Under the pieces are notes generated by a model that worked only from the letters and a program-made list of their open reading frames with translations, made no database searches and had not been told where the DNA came from. Shown in pieces: positions 52,650 through 59,958 of a DNA stretch of 64,000 nucleotides. Numbering within the stretch: position 1 is the stretch's first letter; the number at the start of each line of letters is the position of its first letter. Location of the stretch: the NCBI RefSeq assembly GCF_002150765.1, contig NZ_MUYM01000136.1:28096-92095 (forward strand), given 5' to 3'. A program made the translations under genes and the position numbers. The DNA is from Lentzea kentuckyensis. Its GTDB lineage: Bacteria; Actinomycetota; Actinomycetes; Mycobacteriales; Pseudonocardiaceae.

Positions 52650-54464
52650 TCATCTATCGCGGCCGCGCAGCGGCCGGGTGATCTCCCGGACGCGCGGGAA
52701 GAAGTCGTCCAGTGCCACCGGCAGGGGGATTCTCCAGTTCGGGTGCTCGTCGATCGTGCCCGGCACGTTGGGCTGCCGGGTTTCCCTCAGAGCGTCCTGA
52801 GGTGAAGTCAGGACCAACGCGCAGGGCGCCTGCGCGAGCAGCTCGTGGGCGCCCGCCACCCGGTCACGCGGGTCGATGCCCTCCTGGCGCATCAACTCGT
52901 CGAAATCCGGGCCGTCCTGCCCCGCGAAGAAGGTCGCCGCGGTCGGCAGGTCGTGTGTGGAGATGCTGGCCATCTGGTTCGGGTTCCACTGCGACGGCGG
53001 GATCAGCGGGTGGCCGGGGGCGTAGTAGTCGCGCTGGAAGTAGAGGACGGCGCTGGTGAGCATGCCGTTCTCCTGCAACGTCTTCGTGACGACCGGCTCG
53101 ACCGTGCCGAGGTCCTCGCCGACCACGACCGCGCCGGCCCGGTACGCCTCCAGCGCGAGCACGCCGAGCATCGCGTCGGCGTCGTAGTAGACGTAGGTGC
53201 CGCGCGACGGCGGCTCGCCCGGCGGGATCCACCACAGCCGCCAGAGCCCGGCGACGTGGTCGATGCGGATGCCGTCGGCGTGCTGCAGGACGCTGCGCAG
53301 CACCTGCCGGAACGGCCGGTAGCCGGACTCGGCGAGCTTGTCCGGGCGCCACGGCGGCAGGCCCCAGCCCTGGCCGTCCGCGCTGAACGCGTCCGGCGGC
53401 GCACCGACCGTGACGTCGATGGCGAACGCCTCCGGGTCGGCGAACGTGTCCGCGCCGCCCGGATCGACTCCCACCGGGAGGTCGTGGATGACGCCGATGG
53501 CCATGCCGGCCTCGTGCGCGGCCAGCCGGACGTCCTGGAGCTGGCGGGTGCAGAGGTGCTGGAGCCAGGCGTAGAACGCCACCCGTTCTCCAGGCGGATC
53601 CTCGCGATCCTCCGGCCACTTGCGCCAGTCCTTGCCGTGGATCTCGGCGAGGGCGCAGTAGGTGGCGAACTTCTCCAGCTCGGCGTCCATCTCGACGTCG
53701 CCGCCGGGGAAGAGCAGCTCCAGCGCCTGCTTCTTGGCGTCCCAGATCGCGTCGTAGTCGATCAGGTCCTGGTTGTCGGGCCGGAGGCCGCGGATGAGCT
53801 GCCGGGTGCGCGGGCGGGCCTGCAGGAACTCGGCGGTGTCGGTGACGCGCAGGTACAGCGGGTTCGCGAACCGGCGGCTGGTCGGCGAGTACGGCGAGCG
53901 TTCGACGGGATGCGTCGGCGACGGCGCCTGCACCGGGTTGACCAGCACGACGCCGGCGTCCAGCTCCAGACTGCTGCGCCGCGCGATGGTGGCGAGGTCG
54001 GCGAAGTCGCCCATCCCCCACGAGTCCTTCGACCGCGCCGCGTAGAGCTGCAGCATCCAGCCCCAGGTGTGCGGCACGTCCGGCAGCGTGCGCGGCGCGA
54101 CGGCCAGCGTGATGGTCTGCGTCTCGGTGCGGATCCGGTGCCAGCCGAGCGGCAGCGAGTCCGGCAGGTGACGTTCGGTGTCGAAGCTGGTGCCGTCCTC
54201 CAGCTCGATCGTCGCGGGGCCGCGCAGGTCGTACGTCTCGTACTCGCGGATCACGATCGTGGGCGGCAGCGCCCGCTCGGCCCGCTTCGCCTCGATCTCG
54301 GCGAGCGCGCGGGCCACGGAGTCCTCAGTGGACGCGTCGACGCCGAACTGGGCGAGGATCTTGACGACGACCTCGGTGTCGACGGTGACCTCTTGCTGGT
54401 CCGAGTTCTCGTACCGAGTGGCAACGCCCCAGGCGTCCGCCAGCCGCGCCACCAACTCCTCCAC
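52650..54464 (-). CDS. malQ: 4-alpha-glucanotransferase (amylomaltase)
   Basis: A GH77 enzyme of 604 residues that transfers alpha-1,4-glucan segments. It has a MalQ N-terminal domain (1-130), then WGWMLQLYAARSKDSWGMGDFADL. Catalytic motifs are IRIDHVAGLWRLWW (nucleophile Asp), VVGEDLGTVEP (acid/base Glu) and STHDLPTAATF. GTG at 54464 lacks a ribosome site, and TAGCTT ends 6 nt before it, so the mRNA may be leaderless. It would lengthen or equalise maltodextrins for TreY. Confidence 0.93.
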   Translation of the reverse strand: MEELVARLADAWGVATRYENSDQQEVTVDTEVVVKILAQFGVDASTEDSVARALAEIEAKRAERALPPTIVIREYETYDLRGPATIELEDGTSFDTERHLPDSLPLGWHRIRTETQTITLAVAPRTLPDVPHTWGWMLQLYAARSKDSWGMGDFADLATIARRSSLELDAGVVLVNPVQAPSPTHPVERSPYSPTSRRFANPLYLRVTDTAEFLQARPRTRQLIRGLRPDNQDLIDYDAIWDAKKQALELLFPGGDVEMDAELEKFATYCALAEIHGKDWRKWPEDREDPPGERVAFYAWLQHLCTRQLQDVRLAAHEAGMAIGVIHDLPVGVDPGGADTFADPEAFAIDVTVGAPPDAFSADGQGWGLPPWRPDKLAESGYRPFRQVLRSVLQHADGIRIDHVAGLWRLWWIPPGEPPSRGTYVYYDADAMLGVLALEAYRAGAVVVGEDLGTVEPVVTKTLQENGMLTSAVLYFQRDYYAPGHPLIPPSQWNPNQMASISTHDLPTAATFFAGQDGPDFDELMRQEGIDPRDRVAGAHELLAQAPCALVLTSPQDALRETRQPNVPGTIDEHPNWRIPLPVALDDFFPRVREITRPLRGRDR

Positions 54465-54569
54465 AACTACAAGCTATGTCACAGCTCGGTGCGTATTACC
54501 AGAGCAAATGGTCCCTGGTCACCCGAAGGGTGCAGGCCAGTTGGGACACATACCGAGAGATGCATTTGG

Positions 54570-54995
54570 TTAAACATCCGATGCTTCGCCGGGAATCGCC
54601 ACGACGGCCTCGACCTCGACCAGAAAATCGGGCCCGAACAACGCAGCCACCTGAACCAGCGTGCTGGCCGGGTTGTGCACTTCGCCGAGCGCGGGCCGCA
54701 GAATCTCGTCCCGCACGTCACGAATGGTCTGAACCTCACGAGCATCCAGCACGAACCACGTGAACTTGATGACATCCGACCAGTCGGCGCCAAGATTTTC
54801 GATCACGTGATGAAGATTGCTCAACGCCTGCCGCGTCTGGGCGGCCAGGTCGTCCACCCCGACCACGCACCCGGCGGCGTCGACCGCCACCTGCCCGGAG
54901 ATGAACGCGAGCTTCCCGCTCACCGCCACCGCGTGGGCGTAGCCGGGGGTGGTCGGCAGCGCGGGCAGCTCGGTCAAACGCTCTTCGGCGGGCAT
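54570..54995 (-). CDS. RidA/YjgF-family protein
   Basis: A 141-residue member of the Rid (reactive imine/enamine deaminase) family. GYAHAVAVSGKLAFISGQVAVDAAG and VIKFTWFVLDAREVQTIRDV are the fold's core, with the closing PASTLVQVAALFGPDFLVEVEAVV. The usual catalytic Arg (R105 in RidA) lies at the PAST-VQV segment and is not obvious here, so a Rid6/7-like subgroup without classical deaminase activity is possible. It stands 13 bp from the LacI stop on the same strand. Confidence 0.85.
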   Translation of the reverse strand: MPAEERLTELPALPTTPGYAHAVAVSGKLAFISGQVAVDAAGCVVGVDDLAAQTRQALSNLHHVIENLGADWSDVIKFTWFVLDAREVQTIRDVRDEILRPALGEVHNPASTLVQVAALFGPDFLVEVEAVVAIPGEASDV

Positions 54996-55008
54996 GACGC
55001 CACCGTAC

Positions 55009-55929
55009 TCAGGAGACCGGCCCGCTCGAGTTCCGCACGACCAGCCGGACGTGGTGTTCGGCCGGTTCGATCTCCCCGCCCCGGATCAGCGTGAACAGGT
55101 CCGCGACCGCGCGCTCCCCCTGTTCCTTCGCCGCGCCCTCGACCGCGGTCAGCCCGACCACGCGGGTGAGCTCCTGCCCGTCCAGCGACACGATGGAGAG
55201 CTCGTCCGGCACCGCGCGTCCGTCCCGCTGCATGCGCAGGTAGATGCCCAGCGCGGCGGCGCCGTTCGAGCTGATCACCGCGGTGGGCAGGCGTTCGCCG
55301 TCGAGCAGCACGTCGACCACCTGCTCGCCGCCGTCGACGGTCGGCGAGCACCACACCGTCCACTCCGGACGCACCTCCAGGCCCGCCGACGCCAGGATCT
55401 CGTCGTACGACTCGTCGACCCCGTCGGACAGCACCAAAGCCACGTCGCGGTGGCCCAGCGCCATCAGGTGCGACACCGCGGTCCGCAGGGCGTGCCGGAG
55501 ATCGGCGTCGTCGACCTTGATGTGCGGGACCTCGAGTGACGCCAGCACGGCCTGTTCGGCCGGGGTCGTGGTGATCGAGAGCAACAACACACCGTCCACC
55601 CGGCGCCCCAGCGGCAGTTCGTCGAAGAACTTCGCCCGTGAGGCAGCATCCCCGAGCACGTAGAGCAGCACGTCGTAACCGGCCTGCCGCAACGCGCCCT
55701 CCGCGCCCGCCAGCACCGGGCTGACCTCGGACGTCAGCACCGCGATCGCGTACCGGCGCCCGCCGGCGAGCGACGAGGCGTCGCGCGCGATGGCGTACTT
55801 CATGCGCCGCGCGACCTCGCTCACGTGCTGCCGCGTCGCCTCGGACACGCCCGGTTCGCCGCGCAGGGCCCGCGATACGGTCGCAGCGGACACCCCTGCG
55901 GCCTTGGCCACATCGGACATGCTGGTCAC
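55009..55929 (-). CDS. LacI-family transcriptional regulator
   Basis: A regulator of about 306 residues. HTH SMSDVAKAAGVSAATVSRALRGEPGVS, hinge YAIARDASSLAGGRR, then a PBP-like domain with LPTAVISSNGAAALGIYLRMQ and VPDELSIVSLDGQELTR. The first lobe is shortened (AVLTSEVSPVLAGAEG instead of the usual longer NPFF segment). The start is GTG at 55929; an ATG at 55953 would overlap the divergent peroxiredoxin start. Its target is unknown. Confidence 0.85.
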   Translation of the reverse strand: MTSMSDVAKAAGVSAATVSRALRGEPGVSEATRQHVSEVARRMKYAIARDASSLAGGRRYAIAVLTSEVSPVLAGAEGALRQAGYDVLLYVLGDAASRAKFFDELPLGRRVDGVLLLSITTTPAEQAVLASLEVPHIKVDDADLRHALRTAVSHLMALGHRDVALVLSDGVDESYDEILASAGLEVRPEWTVWCSPTVDGGEQVVDVLLDGERLPTAVISSNGAAALGIYLRMQRDGRAVPDELSIVSLDGQELTRVVGLTAVEGAAKEQGERAVADLFTLIRGGEIEPAEHHVRLVVRNSSGPVS

Positions 55930-55951
55930 GGCCCGAGCGTATTGGAGATCC

Positions 55952-56401
55952 ATGAAGCCAGGCGACCTCGCCCCCGACTTCTCCCTGCCCGACCAGGACG
56001 GCACCGAGCGCAAGCTGTCCGATCTCCTGAACGACGGCCCGGTCGTGCTCTTCTTCTACCCCGCCGCGATGACGACCGGCTGCACCGCGCAGAGCTGCCA
56101 CTTCCGCGACCTCGCCAAGGAGTTCGAGGAAGCCGGGGCCCAGCGCGTCGGCATCTCGCGCGACGACGTGGCGACGCAGAAGAAGTTCGCGGAGCTGAAC
56201 GACTTCGACTACCCGCTGCTGGCCGACGTCGACGGCGAGGTCGGCGAGCAGTTCGGCGTGAAGCGCAGGTTCGGGCCGATCCCGGTCAAGCGGCACACGT
56301 TCGTCATCGGCACCGACCGCCGGATCATCGAGGTGATCAAGAGCGAGTTCTCCATGAACTCGCACGCGGACAAGGCGCTGGAGGCGCTCAGGAGTCGGTG
56401 A
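55952..56401 (+). CDS. Thiol peroxidase, BCP/PrxQ-type peroxiredoxin
   Basis: A 149-residue thioredoxin-fold peroxidase reducing hydroperoxides. Peroxidatic Cys44 is in MTTGCTAQSC and resolving Cys49 lies five residues later, the PrxQ alpha-2 arrangement. KPGDLAPDFSLPDQDG and KRHTFVIGTDRRI complete the signature. The ATG at 55952 follows GGAGA and the gene is nearly head-to-head with the LacI gene. The normal electron donor is thioredoxin. Confidence 0.92.
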   Translation: MKPGDLAPDFSLPDQDGTERKLSDLLNDGPVVLFFYPAAMTTGCTAQSCHFRDLAKEFEEAGAQRVGISRDDVATQKKFAELNDFDYPLLADVDGEVGEQFGVKRRFGPIPVKRHTFVIGTDRRIIEVIKSEFSMNSHADKALEALRSR

Positions 56402-56897
56402 TCGTCAGCACGCCGTAGGGCCCGGAAGCCTTGCCCTCCCGGACGGTTCGGCCGTCGATCGTGTACTTGCCGTGCACCTCGGCGCCGTCCGGGCCCGCCA
56501 CCACCACGAGCATCACCGACGCGGACGGCTCGCCGGCGGGCACCTCGATGGTGTGCGTCCACGGCAACGGCACGTTCATCGGGTTCTGCACCGACGAACC
56601 GACCGTCGCGGTGATGGTGAACGCCTTGCCGGTGCCGGTCACCTCGAAGACCACGGACTTCTTGGCGGCACCGGGAGCAGTGGGCGGAGAGGGCTGAGGC
56701 CGCACCGACAACACCGGATCCTCGGCTGATTCGGAAAGCTGCCGCTGCACCGCGTCCACCACCCGCGGGCCGTAGACAGCACCACCCACGGCCAGCAGCG
56801 CGACGATCAGGAACAGCACCCACGGCCACTTCGGCGCCCGAGGCACCTCGTGCAGCGGTGGCGCGAGCCCGTACTCCGGTGGCATACCTGACGACAT
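56388..56897 (-). CDS. MmpS-like single-span membrane protein
   Basis: A 169-residue protein with a cytosolic Pro-rich N-terminus, one transmembrane helix (WPWVLFLIVALLAVGGAVYG, about 24-43), a linker, and a periplasmic beta domain with VVFEVTGTGKAFTITATVGSSVQ and GKYTIDGRTVREG. VxFEVTGxGKA is the MmpS pattern; in mycobacteria MmpS proteins assist MmpL lipid and siderophore exporters. No MmpL gene is nearby. It overlaps the peroxiredoxin gene's 3' end by 14 bp. Confidence 0.72.
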   Translation of the reverse strand: MSSGMPPEYGLAPPLHEVPRAPKWPWVLFLIVALLAVGGAVYGPRVVDAVQRQLSESAEDPVLSVRPQPSPPTAPGAAKKSVVFEVTGTGKAFTITATVGSSVQNPMNVPLPWTHTIEVPAGEPSASVMLVVVAGPDGAEVHGKYTIDGRTVREGKASGPYGVLTITDS

Positions 56898-56940
56898 GGC
56901 GACCCCCCTACCAGGGAAGTCGATCTCGTCACACCCGGTG

Positions 56941-57510
56941 TTACCGCAGGCCCGCCAGCACGAAGTCGGCGATCTCCCCGGCCAGCTGGACAGGCGGTTT
57001 CGGCCCGTCCGGCCGGTACCAGATGGGCAGCTGGTTCACCACGCCCACCGCGATCCGCACCACGGTGTCCGCGGGCACTTCCGAGTTGAACTCCCCGTCC
57101 GCCTGTCCCTTCTCGATCACCGCGAGGAACGTGTCGTGGTAGCGGCGGCGCTCGGCGCGGAACTCGGTCATCCGGTCCTCGCCGAGCCGGTGCAGCTCGC
57201 GGACGAACACGGCGGTCTCGTCGACCCGTTCGGCCGTCGAGACGACCAGCGACACCAGGATCTCCCGGACCGTGTCGGCCGAGGACAGCCCGAGACCGAT
57301 GATCCGGTCCATGTCGGCGGACTGGGAGGTGATCAGCAGCCGGTAGATCTCGAAGAGCAGGTCGTCCTTCGCGCGGAAGTAGTGGTACAGCGCGCCTTTG
57401 GTCACCTCGGCGGCCGCCACGATCTCCTGCACCGAGGTCGCGTCGTAGCCCTGCGCCGCGAACAGGCGGACGGCCGCGTCGATGATCTTCTGCTCGGTCG
57501 GGCCGGGCAT
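56941..57510 (-). CDS. TetR-family transcriptional regulator
   Basis: A 189-residue repressor. HTH TEQKIIDAAVRLFAAQGYDATSVQEIVAAAEVTKGALYHYFRAKDDLL, with a ligand domain ending IADFVLAGL. This HTH is typical of AcrR/FadR-like actinomycete regulators. Its ATG is 2 bp after the LLM gene's stop, so both share one mRNA. A perfect 16-bp palindrome before the LLM gene is the likely autoregulatory operator. Confidence 0.9.
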   Translation of the reverse strand: MPGPTEQKIIDAAVRLFAAQGYDATSVQEIVAAAEVTKGALYHYFRAKDDLLFEIYRLLITSQSADMDRIIGLGLSSADTVREILVSLVVSTAERVDETAVFVRELHRLGEDRMTEFRAERRRYHDTFLAVIEKGQADGEFNSEVPADTVVRIAVGVVNQLPIWYRPDGPKPPVQLAGEIADFVLAGLR

Positions 57511-57512
57511 CG

Positions 57513-58463
57513 TCAGGCCCGGGGTGCCAGTGCGCGTACCTGCTCGACCTGGTCGCCACCGGTCGGGAGCAGGGCGATGATCGGGGTGTCGACGCCGGCG
57601 GTCTGGTACTCGGCGACGCGTGCGCGGCACTCGTCCATCGAACCGTGCACGACCAGCGCGTCCACGACCTCGTCCGGGATCGACTTCGACGCCGCCTTGC
57701 GGTCGCCGGCCGCCCACGCCTCGTGCATCGGGCGCAGCACCTCGCCGCGGCCCAGCCAGTCGTGGAACGCCGCATAGGCCGGCACGGTCAGGTAGGTGCT
57801 GATCAGCATGCGTCCCAACGCCCGTGCGGCGTCGGCGTCCTCGGTCGGGCACACGAAGATCCGCGCGGCCAGCTCGGCGTCCCCGAGCTCGGCACGCACC
57901 TGCGCAACGTCGGTCGCGGCCAGCCAGTTCGTGATCGCGCCGTCGGCCTCGCGACCGGCCAGGCGCAGCATGTTCGGGCGCAGCGCCGCGAGCATGATCG
58001 GCACCTTCTCGGCCGGCGGGCGCTCCAGCTTGAAGCCCTTCACCGAGAACGTGTCGTAGTCGGCGCTGACCTTCTCGCCCGCCAGCGCGGCCTTGAGGAA
58101 GCGCAGCGTGTCGCGGGTCCGCTTGAACGGCTCCTCGAACGGGATCGCGTTCCAGCGCTGCACGATCGCGGGCGACGACGAGCCGATGCCCAGCACGAAC
58201 CGGCCGCCGGTCACCTCGGCGAGCGTCGCCGCGGTCATCGCGAGCGTCGCCGGGCCGCGCGTGTAGACGGGCGCGATCGCCGGGCCGAAGCGCAGCTCGG
58301 AGGACCACTGCGCCGCGAGCGCGAGCGGCGTGAACGCGTCCGTGCCGGTCGTCTCGGCCGACCACACGTCCGTGTAGCCGAGCCCGGCCAGCTCGGACAC
58401 CAGCGCGCGGTGCTCCAGCACCGGCACGCCGATCAGCGGCAGCGTGATTCCCCAACGAGCCAT
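57513..58463 (-). CDS. LLM-class F420-dependent oxidoreductase
   Basis: A TIM-barrel luciferase-like oxidoreductase of 316 residues. WGITLPLIGVP, YTDVWSAETTGTDAFTPLALAA and GGRFVLGIGSSSPAIVQRWNAIPFEEP are the family signature, the last contributing to F420/FMN binding. The ATG at 58463 is preceded by GGAGGC. Co-transcribed with TetR, it may reduce or oxidise a lipid or xenobiotic. The substrate is unknown. F420-dependent enzymes are common in Actinobacteria. Confidence 0.88.
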   Translation of the reverse strand: MARWGITLPLIGVPVLEHRALVSELAGLGYTDVWSAETTGTDAFTPLALAAQWSSELRFGPAIAPVYTRGPATLAMTAATLAEVTGGRFVLGIGSSSPAIVQRWNAIPFEEPFKRTRDTLRFLKAALAGEKVSADYDTFSVKGFKLERPPAEKVPIMLAALRPNMLRLAGREADGAITNWLAATDVAQVRAELGDAELAARIFVCPTEDADAARALGRMLISTYLTVPAYAAFHDWLGRGEVLRPMHEAWAAGDRKAASKSIPDEVVDALVVHGSMDECRARVAEYQTAGVDTPIIALLPTGGDQVEQVRALAPRA

Positions 58464-58496
58464 GAACGCCTCCAGGTCAGCGACTGGAGACCACCC

Positions 58497-58512
58497 TACC
58501 GACCGGTCGGTA
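58497..58512. promoter_or_regulatory. TetR-type operator before the LLM-TetR operon
   Basis: TACCGACCGGTCGGTA is a perfect 16-bp palindrome, identical in form to well-known TetR-family operators of lipid-regulating repressors. It lies 34 bp upstream of the LLM start and 18 bp after the methyltransferase stop. Confidence 0.85.
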
Positions 58513-58529
58513 TGCCCACAACCGGACCT

Positions 58530-59186
58530 CTATTTCTTGCGGGCCATCGTCAGGCCGTCCGCGATCGGCACGAGCACCGACTCGACGCGCGAGTCGGTGC
58601 GCACGAACCTGTTGAACGCGTCGATGGCGGCGGCGTTGCCCTCCGGCTGTTCGTCCGCGGCCTCGCCGTAGTAGAGCGTGTTGTCCGCGAGCAGCAGGCC
58701 GCCCTGACGGACCCGCGGCACCAGCAGGTCCCAGTAGTGCACGTACCCGACCTTGTCCGCGTCGATGAACACCAGGTCGATGACCGGCTCGTCCGGCAGT
58801 TCGGCGAGCGTCTGCGCGGCCGCGCCGAGGCGCAGGTCGATCCGGTCGCGCACACCGGCGGCCTGCCAGGCCTCCTCGGCGATCGCGGTCCACTCGGTGG
58901 AGAGGTCGCAGGTGATGACCTTGCCGGACGGGGGCAGCGCCTGCGCGAACGCCAGCGTGGAGTAGCCGGTGTACGTGCCGACCTCGACCACGGTCTGCGC
59001 GCCGGTGAGCTTGACCAGCAGGGACAGCAGCACCGCCTGCTCGTGCGGGATCTGCATCTCCGCCGAGTCGCCGAGCTCCAGCGTCCGCGCGATCAGCTTC
59101 TCCTGCACCGCGCTGGGCCGGCCTGCCTGTTCGCGCACGTAGCGGTAGATCTGCGGGGTCATGACCACGGCCTTGAAGTCGTTCAC
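58530..59186 (-). CDS. Class I SAM O-methyltransferase, caffeoyl-CoA OMT-like
   Basis: A 218-residue methyltransferase. TVVEVGTYTGYSTLAFA is the SAM motif I, ITCDLST motif II, and LVFIDADKVGYVHYWDLLVP carries the metal/catechol site seen in caffeoyl-CoA and catechol OMTs, followed by LLLADNTLYYGE. GTG at 59186 is preceded by GAGAAGG. It is the last gene of the tyrosine-lyase block, 13 bp after the 252-residue protein. A catechol-type acceptor derived from that block is inferred. Confidence 0.87.
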   Translation of the reverse strand: MNDFKAVVMTPQIYRYVREQAGRPSAVQEKLIARTLELGDSAEMQIPHEQAVLLSLLVKLTGAQTVVEVGTYTGYSTLAFAQALPPSGKVITCDLSTEWTAIAEEAWQAAGVRDRIDLRLGAAAQTLAELPDEPVIDLVFIDADKVGYVHYWDLLVPRVRQGGLLLADNTLYYGEAADEQPEGNAAAIDAFNRFVRTDSRVESVLVPIADGLTMARKK

Positions 59187-59199
59187 GCGCGGCCTTCTC

Positions 59200-59958
59200 T
59201 CATAGTCGGGTGACGAACGTCCTGAGTGTCTCTCCGTACTCGGGCCGCAGCGGGTGTTTCGCGAGGTCACGACCGATAGCGGACAGAACGGCGGCGCGGT
59301 GCGCGTGATAGCGGCTCACGCACACGTTCTCCCGGCTGACGAGGAAGAACTCGTCGAACCGGGCGCGCTCGGCGTCGGTGGTGTGCACGCGCGTTCGCCC
59401 CGACTCGCGCAGCAGCGAGTTGCCGCCGGGCACGAGTCTGCGCATGACCTCCATGTGTGCCAACAGGTTCGCCTTGCTCGCGGTGGAGAGCGGCGCGGCC
59501 GCCACGGGCCCCAGTGCGGTACGGGCCCGGCGCAGCAGACCGGGCACGGGCTCGTAGTCACGTGCCCACCGCCCGCTGAACGCCGGGTCGAACGCCACCA
59601 TCATCGGCCGGATGACGTCCTCGTACACCTCACGGGAACAACTGCCCGAATAGGCAAGCATCACCGAGTACGCGTCATATCCAAGCGCAGCGAGGCGGAC
59701 TAGTTGCGAATCAGGCTCGCGTATCAACCGATCGAGTGAATCCGAAAGAAACCTCCAGACCAGAAATGCGCCGTGATGACCGAGAAACCACCGGTGCACG
59801 GCAAGATCGACCGGGTCTTCGGGGGCGTTGATCCCGATCGGAATCTGATAGCAGCCGGTCGAGCACGGAATCAATTCCGCACCCGGCATCGGCATCCGCA
59901 ACACGGGCAGATCGACCCACGTGTGCCCCCACGCGGGCAGGCAGACCGGAGCACTCAT
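59200..59958 (-). CDS. Helical His-rich protein, possibly an aromatic (tyrosine) 3-hydroxylase
   Basis: A 252-residue cytoplasmic, mostly helical protein. Notable segments are CSTGCYQIPIGINAPEDP, HRWFLGHHGAFLVWRFL (55-71), YSGSCSREVYEDVIRPMM, FSGRWARDYEPVPGLL and VCVSRYHAHRAAVL. Several His could bind heme or metal. The segments remind me of heme-dependent L-tyrosine 3-hydroxylases of the pyrrolobenzodiazepine and saframycin pathways, but I cannot confirm this from sequence alone. It overlaps the MIO-lyase stop (ATGA) and precedes a catechol-type OMT, which fits an aromatic hydroxylation step. It may instead be an unrelated helical enzyme. Confidence 0.5.
   Translation of the reverse strand: MSAPVCLPAWGHTWVDLPVLRMPMPGAELIPCSTGCYQIPIGINAPEDPVDLAVHRWFLGHHGAFLVWRFLSDSLDRLIREPDSQLVRLAALGYDAYSVMLAYSGSCSREVYEDVIRPMMVAFDPAFSGRWARDYEPVPGLLRRARTALGPVAAAPLSTASKANLLAHMEVMRRLVPGGNSLLRESGRTRVHTTDAERARFDEFFLVSRENVCVSRYHAHRAAVLSAIGRDLAKHPLRPEYGETLRTFVTRL

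Noticed and set aside
56941..58455. A single 504-codon frame joining TetR with upstream sequence, as if a fusion protein
   Set aside because: The upstream part is an out-of-frame shadow of the LLM oxidoreductase; TetR starts at the ATG at 57510, 2 bp after the LLM stop.
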